From Phymorhynchus buccinoides (Eukaryota > Mollusca > Gastropoda > Neogastropoda > Raphitomidae): a stretch of 64,000 bases of DNA. The notes beneath the pieces were generated by a model. The model was given only the letters and a program-made list of their open reading frames with translations. It searched no databases and was not told the DNA's origin. Position numbers and translations under genes: made by a program. The stretch is taken from positions 23,659,751-23,723,750 of the forward strand of contig CM065690.1 of NCBI GenBank assembly GCA_017654935.2, given 5' to 3'. Below, in pieces: positions 29,500 to 39,600 of the stretch (its first letter is position 1; every line of letters starts with the position of its first letter).

Positions 29500-31213
29500 T
29501 TAGTGGCAGTGGCACATCTTTACCTTTACCAGACATTGTTATAACAGTAGAAGCTGTGAAGAATAAACTGAAAAATGTGGATGTGAACAAGGCTCAGGGG
29601 CCAGACAAGATCCCAGCCAGAGTGCTCAAAGAGCTACATCAGGAACTAGCAATTCCTCTAACAATTTTATATAATAAAAGTTTAGAATTTGGGGAACTCC
29701 CATCAGATTGGAAAACAGCAGAGGTCATTGCAATCTTCAAAAAGGGTACAAGAACTGACCCAGGTAACTATAGACCAGTGAGCCTGACGTGCATATTATG
29801 TAAGATTTTAGAACAGTTTGTACGGGACGCTGTTGTTAAACATATGGTAGATTTTAATCTGTTCACAGAATGTCAACATGGGTTCAGGACAGGGCGTTCT
29901 TGTATGACCCAGTTGTTAGATGTGATGGACGATTTTACCCAACTTTTAGAGGACAAAGAGGCATTTGATATTATTTACTTAGATTTTAGAAAGGCCTTTG
30001 ATTCTGTGCCGCACGAAAGGCTACTTCTTAAACTGGAAGCTTACGGGATAACAGGAAACATATTAACGTGGGTTAAAAACTTTCTGAAGGGAAGATCTCA
30101 AAGAGTGCGGGTGGGAACAAAACAGTCTTCTAGCACTGATGTTTTAAGTGGTATTCCCCAGGGTAGCATCCTGGGCCCAGTACTTTTTACAGTTTTTATA
30201 AATGATCTCCCAGAAGACATACAAAGTGCATGCAAGATATTTGCAGATGATACTAAAGTGTATAATCGTTCCCAAAATTCAGATGTACTACAAAACGATA
30301 TTAACAGACTCATAGAATGGTCAGAGAAGTGGAATTTATATTTTAACGCAGGAAAATGCAAGGTTATGCACGCGGGGTACAATAATCCAAGTATAGCATA
30401 TGAAATTACTCATGGCTCATCTAAGTATGTTTTAGATACTTGTACAGAGGAGAAGGACCTAGGGGTTATATTTGATTCAAAACTCAAATTTGATAAGCAC
30501 ATCACAACAGCGATAAATAAAGCCAGTAGGATGCTGGGCTTGATCAGAAGGAGTTTTAAAAACTTAAATAAAGAGGTGTTCATAAATCTTTACAAATGTT
30601 TAATACGGCCTCATCTTGAGTATGGCAATATAATTTGGAATCCCTTTCTTAAACGACAGTCCAGTGCAATTGAGAAGGTACAGAGGAGAGCAACCAAACT
30701 GATAAAATCCATGAAAAATTTGGATTATGAGGACAGGCTAAGTAAATTAGACTTGCCATCTTTAAAATACAGAAGACTAAGGGGAGATTTTATAAATGTT
30801 TACAAGATTCTTCAAGGCACTGACAATACTAACAATACTGGTATTGATGACATCAATTTTGAAACTTTCTTTTCTGTTCCACAATTTAACATCACGAGAA
30901 AGTCAGAAGGCAAAATCTTTATTAGATATTGTCAAAGTAATAGAAGAAAATTTTCATTTTCTTATAGTTGCTGTTCATTGGAATGAACTAAGTACTAACA
31001 TCAAGTTTGCAACTAATATTAACACCTTTAAAAATCTTCTGGATTCCAGTCAGAAATTTCAGAGTCTTTTTAATGATTTTGACTGATTGTCTTTCAAAAA
31101 CTTGCTCAGACCCAAAATAATTTTTGCAACATCATTGCCAAAGAGGGGACGTTATATAGGCCGCGAGGCCTAGGCTTGAGAGCCTGTCCCTACTACTACT
31201 ACTACTACTACTA
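29500..31213 (+). mobile_element. Non-LTR retrotransposon (CR1/Jockey-like), 5'-truncated
   Basis: The frame 29556-30986 (476 codons) carries the ordered RT motifs: KAQGPDKIP, NYRPVSLT, QHGFRTGRSC, DFRKAFDSVPH (motif A Asp), SGIPQGSILGP, FADDTKVY (the catalytic Asp pair) and GKCKVMH. The post-RT blocks EKDLGVIFDSKLKFD and IRPHLEYGNIIW follow. A frameshift near 30950 moves the C-terminus (VHWNELSTN to NDFD and stop) into the frame ending at 31086. The endonuclease and any ORF1 are missing. The 3' UTR ends GGCCGCGAGGCCTAGGC and a (TAC)n tail at about 31191-31213. RT core motifs are intact, but the copy cannot move by itself. Confidence 0.9.
29556..30986 (+). pseudogene. Reverse transcriptase ORF of the non-LTR element
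   Basis: 476 codons without a stop through the RT domain, so the copy is fairly young. It is a pseudogene because the N-terminal endonuclease is truncated and the last about 45 codons are out of frame. Confidence 0.85.
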
Positions 31214-31219
31214 AAGGCT

Positions 31220-31560
31220 TGTTTCACTTGTCTAACGAAATAAGAACCCGTAATAGTGAACGTAAGATCCTAACCAGGTACAGCAGAACTAACATTAGAA
31301 AAAACTTTTTTTCTAACAAAGAGTCACCCAATATTGGAACAACCTCCCTGCACATACTAAACTGGCCTCAGATACTAACAAATTCAAAAACCTCCTAGAC
31401 AGTGATCCAAAAATTGCCCTGTTAAAATACATCCATGATTAGTGCATCAATATGGATGCTAAAAACCGCCACAGCAATTGCCAAACTAACCAAAAGGAAG
31501 GACGCATTGAGAGGCTGCAAGGCCTGGTCGTCCAAATACCTGACCTGACCTGACCTGACT
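31220..31560 (+). mobile_element. Second non-LTR element 3' end with ACCTG tail
   Basis: A degenerate frame gives NNLPAHTKLASDTNKFKNLL and then a stop near 31440, like the C-terminus of the previous element. The 3' UTR has GAGGCTGCAAGGCCTGGTCG and then (CTGAC)n at about 31538-31565. It lies directly after the tail of the first element. Confidence 0.7.
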
Positions 31561-32116
31561 TGACTAGTCTACTTCCACTTTGACTTTCGCTTTTACAGGG
31601 GAAGTAGCGTCCCCTGAATCCACAAAACCAGGAAATGCGCCAAACAAAATTAATGCTGACGTTACGTTTATATTTTGCATCCTGACATTGACGGTGTGGC
31701 AGTGTATTTTTACCTCGACGGTTCGACATTTCGTTTGGAAAAGGATTTTATCCTGGAGTCTGGAGACTTGATTGTATGACGCGAGAACGGAATCGGAGAT
31801 TCTTTAGCAAACAGTGGAGGGTGCCAGAACGTTGTGAACTGAACCAAGTCACTTTGTTAGGTAAACCTGTCACACTACACACCAAAAATCTCTGCTTACA
31901 CTAAACCAAAGATACTGTACAATCTTGGACTAAACTTAGTCACCCACTCCGACCCAGAGTCAGTCACTCAGTGTGTAAAAGGTGATGGTGATCATCAACC
32001 AATGATCATTTATGATGTGGATCTGGTCTAAAGCTAAGCTACTTCTTGTCTTTAATCACTAAATAGTAAATGATGGGTAGATCCTAAATCAGCTTCAGTT
32101 CCTGATCATGCTGACA
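31561..32116. other. Unassigned spacer
   Basis: No gene is recognised. The ORFs on either strand are short and unlike any family I know. Confidence 0.4.
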
Positions 32117-32147
32117 CACCAGCCTTGTACTCAGTACAAGGCTGGTG
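32117..32147. repeat. Perfect 15-bp inverted repeat with one-base loop
   Basis: CACCAGCCTTGTACT, one C, then AGTACAAGGCTGGTG. No run of T follows, so it is not a terminator. It sits 6 bp from the MITE at 32153. Confidence 0.85.
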
Positions 32148-32152
32148 ATGTA

Positions 32153-32382
32153 GGGTTAAAATTCATAGCTCGTTAAAATTCATAGCTTGCTACTATGAGA
32201 GTGACTATTTGCGACAACCACAAATTTCACTTTTTCGTTACTTGAACCATTTACCTAACCCTATCCCTAACTCTAGAAAAAAGTGAAATGTGTCGTTCAT
32301 GATGAATGTCGCAAAATGCCGCAAATAGTCAGTCTTATAGTATGGCGAGCTATGAATTTTAACGAGCTATGAATTTTAACCC
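32153..32382. mobile_element. Palindromic MITE with GGGTTAAAATTCATAGCTCG ends
   Basis: The arm contains TTAAAATTCATAGCT twice in direct repeat, and the right end mirrors it. The loop has CCTAACCCTATCCCTAAC, a telomere-like phrase. Confidence 0.75.
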
Positions 32383-32619
32383 GACAAGCCTGACCAGGCA
32401 GATGAAATTCTCATTTTTCATTAACCCAACTGTGCAAGCTTCAGGTCTCCCCTTATGCCTGGTTAGACCGAACTTGTCACAAGCAGCACAGAACAAGTCC
32501 ATAGGGTGCTGCATGTCTTCTTGATTTCCAGTATTGAACAAAGTGTACATGAATGATTATTACTAATAAGTAATATAGTAATAATACTAATATAATTAGC
32601 AGGACTGGGTCAACTTGTG

Positions 32620-32835
32620 AACTTTTTAAAATTTTATTTATTTATTTATCCCCTTCTTTGAAATTGTGTCAATAATGTGTATGTGAAATACTACATCCGT
32701 GGGATGAACGGCGTGAGTTGGTTTTTTTTTTTTTTTTTTTCCCCCTCTCGTACTATTGTAAAGCGCTCTGAGGATGATTTTTTATCATCGAAGAGCGCTA
32801 TAGAAGCTTTATTTATTATTATTATTATTATTATT
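32620..32835 (+). mobile_element. Retroposon 3' tail with ATT repeat
   Basis: An ATTTATTTATTTATC lead, a T-run at 32721-32741, TTGTAAAGCGCTCTGAGGAT and AAGAGCGCTATAGAAGC, then (TTA)n. A common invertebrate LINE/SINE-type terminus. Confidence 0.55.
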
Positions 32836-32962
32836 TATTAACTTCAGAATAGGCAAACCGAAAACTGGAGTGACAGTAACTTAGTAAGTAATTGAACCAG
32901 GGAAGTATAATAGAGCTTGCAAAGTGCCTAAAGGCAATAGCTTAGTGAGTGTAATGCAGGGT

Positions 32963-32965
<3 letters not shown>

Positions 32966-33006
<41 letters not shown>

Positions 33007-33414
33007 GTAATGGCAAATGCTGTGTAAATGATTATGACCTTTTCTGAGTTGTAGACATTGTCACTGCTAATGAAACAATGTGTGCTAGTGATGGTAGACT
33101 GTAGCTTTTGTAAACACAAGTTGGCAAGCCAACTTAATCATCTACTGCTCTAATCAGTGAAAGCACAGTGTTTGTGTGTGCGGGGGGGGGGGGGGGGGGG
33201 GGAGGCAGTCCTGTTTACTCTACTCTTTTCGAGTAGTGTTCTACTAAATTTGGACCTCTACTACTCTTCAAAATTGATTGAAAATAATGCTCTAACTACT
33301 CATTTTCAGTGAACATTGTTTGATGGTTTAATGAATAAAACTACACATTTTTGCCAAAACTACTTTTCAGGACTACTCAAGACTTGTGTAGGGGGTAAGC
33401 GGGGGGTGGGGGGT

Positions 33415-33445
<31 letters not shown>

Positions 33446-33457
33446 GGGGGGGGGGGA
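32966..33457. repeat. Three long G homopolymers
   Basis: G-runs at about 32966-33005, 33182-33202 and 33402-33457, the last broken by a few T. Lengths are unlikely to be exact in any assembly. Minus-strand Pro-rich ORFs here are artefacts. Confidence 0.9.
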
Positions 33458-33511
33458 TTCCCTGCCCAAAGGCAAATTTCTGCTGAAATGACATTGCTTT
33501 TCCGCTGAAAA

Positions 33512-33516
<5 letters not shown>

Positions 33517-33553
<37 letters not shown>

Positions 33554-33601
33554 CTCTCTCTATCTCTCTCTGTTTGTCTGTCTGTCCCTGACTCTCTGTA
33601 T
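33517..33601. repeat. CT microsatellite
   Basis: (TC)n with interruptions and a short (TGTC)n end. Confidence 0.95.
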
Positions 33602-33999
33602 ATCATATGTCAGTAGTAGTAGATTCCCTTGAAAACTAGGATTTTAGTATCTTATAGATCAGTAATAATATAGAATTCAATTACTTATTTTGAGTGAATG
33701 CAATATTAACAAAATTTAGCAATTCTAGTGCTGTTTTTAGGGCTTTGATTGCAAAAAAAGCTTCAGCTTCAGGGGGCTTTGACCCCTGACCCCCACCAAG
33801 ACAGGAGCTTTGTCCCTGGTACACCCACTGGAGCCAGTGGAGGCCTTCTGCAGCCCCCAGGCCCCACTTTTTCTCACTTTTCCAATTCCCATCCCTGTGT
33901 ACGTGCATGTCACATGATGCGCTTAGAATATTAGTTTTATTACATTGGACAGCTTCTAAGAAGATTTTCATGATTGTGTCTTATTAAATTTTGTTGCAG
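33602..33999. other. Upstream flank or 5' intron of the TRIM gene
   Basis: Holds a GC-rich patch at 33745-33870 with CCCCTGACCCCCACC, likely a repeat remnant. It ends in TTTTGTTGCAG at 33999, an acceptor-like site 26 bp before the ATG, so an upstream 5' UTR exon is likely. Confidence 0.4.
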
Positions 34000-34025
34000 A
34001 CTGAACAGCTTAGTACTTAGTCGTC

Positions 34026-35447
34026 ATGGCTAAGGCTGAACCCTTCCACCGCCAGTCGCTGTATCTGCACAAAAGAATTGAGCAAGTGAGTCGTGACGAG
34101 GGAGACATGACTGATGGCAACACATCACTGCCCTCTCCTGACCATGAAAGAAGCAGCAGCTTTGGACAACATTTCCGTTTGATCTGCGGGATCTGTTTCC
34201 AAAACTTGACCCACCCCAAACAGCTTAGCTGCTGCTACCACATTTTCTGCAAAGATTGTTTGCAGCCTCTGGTGGAGCAGGCCGTGGACGGGCAGGTGAA
34301 GTGCCCTCTGCTGGACTGCAATGTCCCCACCCCTGTGGACGACATCTCCAAGGCTTTGAGCTCCGATGTTTACCTCCACCCTTCGCAGAACCAGATCGGC
34401 TTCTTTGTGGAGTCTGGGGTGATGTCATGCACCCGCGATGGGGGTCATGAGGTGGCGATTGATGCGACTCACAGTGGCGCAGAGGAGTTCATGCAGCACC
34501 ATGTCCTGAAGCTGTTCAAAACTCCGTCCCCCATGACGGTCGGCACCAACAGAAGCTTGGAATCGCTGGAAGCCTCTGCTGAAAGCATTTCAGAAAGCCA
34601 TGCCAGCTCCTCCTTCAAATGCCCTATCTGCAGAAACACAGCCAGTTGCGAGCATGAAAACAGGTTGAAGGACCTTTTGGACGACGAGTTTCGACAAAAC
34701 ATGTACTGTCAGATCCCTGAACACGCCCATGGAAATGAGCTGAACGCTTACTGCACAGAGCCAGACTGTGACAAACCGGTGTGCCGAAACTGCAGCTCGA
34801 TCGTGCACAAAAATCACGACACCAAAAACATCGGGGATGCCGTCAAGGACCTGCTGCTCCCTGATCTTAAAGGGGTGAAGAAGAGGCTGGTCTTCCATGA
34901 GGAAATTTTCAACGATGCTGCCAAGGCTTGCGACGCAGCCGAGAACAACTTCAGCAGACACATCACAGAAGTGGAGCAGGAGATGATCGGTCGCAAGGCG
35001 TCCATGCACACACAGGTGGAAGAAGGCTTCAGAATCGCGTTTGACATGATCGAGCAGACGGGCATGAAACAGGCGGAGCTCAACCGACAGGCAGGAGAAA
35101 TGCACAAAGAACTGCAATTTATGAAGTCAGCCATCCAGCTAGCTGAGAGAGTACTTGACAACGCTGACGAAAAAATTGCCAGTCTGGAAAGAGATGAAAG
35201 GCAGCGGTATCTTGTCGATGTGGCGGGAGTTTCCAAAGGTCTGAAGTTCATCCTGAACGAGCTGGGGCTGGGAGAGGAGACGAAGAAGAGGAAGAAAGGG
35301 TCCCAGGATGCGGAGGTGGTAATCCCCCAGATGATTGTGGAGAAGAGGCTGGTGCTGCCGTCCCCGTCCTGCATGAACCCTGACCTGCGCATCCTGCAGA
35401 AGGTGGGCGTGGAGAGCAGCATGCTGCGGCAGGCCTTCTGTCTGGAG
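34026..35447 (+). CDS. TRIM-NHL-like exon 1 (RING, B-box, coiled coil)
   Basis: 474 codons from ATG 34026 to the donor GAG/GTGAGT, phase 0. Higher GC and coding texture than the flanks. The open frame would continue only 16 codons past the donor. Confidence 0.9.
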
Positions 35448-36325
35448 GTGAGTCACTGTGGGCCGCTCACTATTGGATCCACTATTAGTGGGCAGTGATG
35501 AAAGGAGGATGGAAAAGGGATAGAAGTTGACAACAAACTTGTCCTGAAACAGGATTTTTAGTCAGTTGGACAAAAATGTCCTCGCTCTTGCAAAAATCAG
35601 TACGACAAAGTTTGCAATTTTTCTATTTCAATAGGGCATTTGTCCCGACAGGGGGGAACACAATATTGGGATATTTTCAGTTTTAATAGGACTGGGTTCT
35701 ATGAGCTGGGCCTCAGGACATCACGGACACAGGGTGTTAACTTAGGAAGAGCAGAGTATGAAGAACATGTCAACTAGACATGAGAATACATGTTCTTTTG
35801 TTGGACTTGGAGTAAAGAATATATACCCACACATAAACACTTACAGTCACGCATAAAAGTTATAAACACTAGCGCAACGCCTAGTACTGGAAATGCACCG
35901 TACTGGTAACGCCACATACTGGTAACGCTGAGTACTGGTTTCGCCGGGTCCACGAAATATTATTACTTTTGTCTCTCTCCCTCCTTCCATCTTCTTCACT
36001 CATCCCGTTCTACAACCCCCAGCACCTTGCTGAGTACAGCAAATTTGAAGCGAATCGATTAAGAAAAGGTGGAGTTATCAAGTAAAGACATTATGCATTG
36101 AACATGTAGCCTACATAATCAGTACATCTCATAGCCCTACAAGAGACAGAGACAGTGAGAGAGAGAGAGAGAGGGAAAAAGAGAGAGACAGACAGACAAA
36201 GACACACACAAAGAGAGACAGAGAGACATAGACAGAGAGCAAAGAGGACAACTGCTGTTCCGGTTGGATGAATGAAATTTTGTTTAACGTCCTCCACCCT
36301 GGAGCAGGCACAGGGACAGACAGAC

Positions 36326-36360
<35 letters not shown>

Positions 36361-36481
36361 GAGACAGACAGACAGACAGAGAGAGAGACACATAGACATA
36401 CAGAGACATGAGACGCAGAGAGAGAGACAGACAGACAGACAAAGACAGAGAGAGAGACAGACAGACAGACAGCATGCGCGC

Positions 36482-36516
<35 letters not shown>

Positions 36517-36534
36517 ACCCCCCCCCCCACCCCC

Positions 36535-36580
<46 letters not shown>

Positions 36581-36610
36581 CACCCCCCCCCCCCCCCCCC
36601 CGCATGCGCG

Positions 36611-36648
<38 letters not shown>

Positions 36649-39600
36649 CCTTATATAAGTTCTTATATAAGTTCTTATATAAGCTCGCCTCACTACCACA
36701 CGCGTCAGTTAACCTCAGTTACCCGCAATTATGTAAATAGATACGATGAATTATCTTAATAACAGCACGTTTGGACGGGTCCCGTTTCGTCGAATCCGCG
36801 AAACTAAATTGGTGCATACCGCGCGCGTTTATGAACGGATGCTGTTGAAATTTTGCACGACGATAGTCACTATCCCTGGTCACGCACGTTCCAAATCTCA
36901 AGTCAATGTCAGGTCTGGTTACGCCGCGGTTTGTGAAAAAGTGAAGCGGCATATATCGCGCGAGTTTCTGAATCGATTCGCCTCTGGTTTGGCACACGAA
37001 TAGTCACCGTCCCCGGTCATCTACCGTCCAAATTCGAAGGCAATCCGCCCAGAAATACCGGAGATACGAGGGCCGAGAGGCCGGTTATAAGGCCCCGTTT
37101 CCCGTTGGTGCTGCTCTGAGAGTGACGCGCTCTCCCGATTCTCGTCAAATTTGAAGCGATTCGGTTAGGAAACGGCGGAGTTATTTGTGAAAAGGTGAAG
37201 CGGTGTATAGCGCGCGCGTTTCTGAACCGATTCGCTTCCGGTTTGGCACATCGATAGTCACCGTCCCCGGTCATCTACCTGCCAAATCCGAAGGCAATCG
37301 GCCCAGAAATGCCGGTGATACGGGCGCCGAGAGGCCGGCGGATGCGCGTTTCGCGCATTTGCGAAACCGCGCAAATGATACAGCCGCCTCGGTTGTCGTT
37401 GCTATTGCCCCGTTAGGGCTCACAGCAAATTTGAAGCGATTCGGTCGAAAAACGGCAGAGTTATAAGGCCTGTTTTGTGTTTCATACAGACACACACAAC
37501 TTTGCCTTTTTACTATATGATGTACATATATATGCATTGCATGAGCAATAATTGAATAAATAAACAAAGACTTCCTCAAACAAAGATGTGACCCAGAAAT
37601 TTTACACCGATTTCCCCCCCTTCCTGTCTGAACTAATGAGTGACTACCTCCCTATTGTCCCCTTTAACGGACCTATTTGGGGTTGATTTTTCAAGGTCAT
37701 ATTACTCCTATGGAGGTTCCTCTGTATTAATCTAATATCCATGGTATCGATCAGGCTGTAGTTGTTGAAGTACTTGCTGCATTTGCATCGATTCCTTATC
37801 CGATCCAGGCAGAAAGGGAGCTGTACTACTTCACGGGTGTCCTGCCGCTGACTCAGACTGAAGCCCTGGTGTCCTGCAAGCCGCGTGACTGCACCAACTC
37901 TGTGGTGCAGTACAGCAACCTGACGCCGCAAACGGAGCGTGAGCGTCCCACCATAAAGTTGGCCGAGGGCGGGGAGAGCTCCATCACCTCAGTGCCTGGC
38001 AATGGCATCGTGGCCACGCTCTACATCCCTTCTGGAGGAGGTGGTGATGGGGCAGCAGCGGGCAAAAATGAGGTTTGTGACGAATTGTCTTTGAACAGAT
38101 TTTGTGTACATTCATGTGAGTGCGGGTTTTTTCTCAGCAAATTGGAGGAGAAGAAGGCAGGGGGGGGAGGGGGGAGGTGGTCAGGGGAAGGGTTGCAGCT
38201 TGAGAAACCAGCATGTGGCTGCAGGAGTGGGGGTAGTGTTGTCAGTGAGAGATTTAGTAGGAACTAGTACAGTGGATCCTCCCTTATAAGACCTTCAAAA
38301 ATCATCCAAAATGAGGTCTTATAAGGGAGGTAATTTTAATACTTACAAAGAAGGGCAATGTCTCATAAGTAGGTCTTATGTGGAAGGGAGTCCTATAATG
38401 GGAGGTCTTATAAGGGAGGTTCCACTGTATTTGGCATTATGTTTGGATGTTGAGGTACTAGAGGAGGAATGACTGGCTGTTAATTACATTTTTTTTGCTG
38501 AAAGAAACTGGCAGTAGCAAAGCTGTGCATAAGAGACCTGTGGGGCTGACCATCCAACATGGAAGTGGTCTGAATAGGAATTGTTCGGAAATAATTATGG
38601 GGAGTAATTTCATGGTGTGTGGGAGTGATCTTGCCTAATTCAATAGGTCAAACAGGGGAAGTTAAATCTACCATCAACTCTAGCCTCGTGTGTTTGAGCA
38701 GACATACAGCACTTAGAACACTGTGCGTCATTCTAAAATTTATGTCATTTATATTTTTCACGTCACATTTTCCAAGTTTTATCAGTTTGTGGCCACTGGC
38801 CACCCCTAATTTTTCAAAAAATGTTTGCAAGACGCTGACTCGCATCCTGCGGTTTCAAGCTTCGATGCCATTGTTGCTATGGTATTTGACCGAGTAATGG
38901 AGGTAAACAATTATAATTTTCACGAAGTGCTCTCCCCTAGTTTTTTTTCTCCGAAAATCGTCTATTGATGCATGCCACATGCAAGAAAGAAGAGGAATTA
39001 AACGGGGATCCCAAATGGGAGTATAATTCTATAAACTAGGTATGCTTTATTTTTTTTAGCAATACCAGGTGTTCTTGGTCAACACACACAGGGAATGGGT
39101 TTCTTCTCCAAAGACTTTCTCCAATCCAGCTCAGTCTAGAGTTTTATTACTGCGTGCACTGCCTTTGAATGGCACTTTGAAACTAGGTATTCTTCTTATG
39201 AAATATTAAACTGTGGCTGAAATTGAAACTACAGTAGATTATAATCTCCTGCTAATCACATCATTTCCTCAGAATTTTTGACCGGATTTGGTTCCATAAT
39301 GTTGTCTTGTAATGGTAGTAATGTTTTCGTACATGATGTTATGTCTTTATGTGACTCGACATTGCGAACTCCTTGCAACCGCTGGCGTTTAAATTTGAAA
39401 GTTGAACTGTGATATGAGTGTTATGTGAATGTTGCTTATAAAAGTTACGTGAATGTGGAGATGCTCGTATCTTGAAGTAAAGGGGTGCACGTAGAGTGAC
39501 AGGGGAAAAGTTAACCTAGCCTAAGCGAACATTTTCTTCACACACGTTCACTACCCTCTCTTCCAGCTTGTTCAAAAATAGGCTTAGCCCTTTCATCGCC

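Noticed and set aside
34125..35456. Minus-strand ORFs of 67-202 codons opposite the TRIM exon
   Set aside because: They are shadows of a strongly supported coding exon on the plus strand.
36091..36740. Gly-rich and Pro-rich ORFs of 99-202 codons
   Set aside because: They translate G/C homopolymers and GACA repeats and have no independent support.
38073..38267. Extension of TRIM exon 2 as a 132-codon ORF
   Set aside because: The sequence after 38072 turns Gly/Lys-rich and runs toward a MITE. The next exon's phase supports a donor at 38041.
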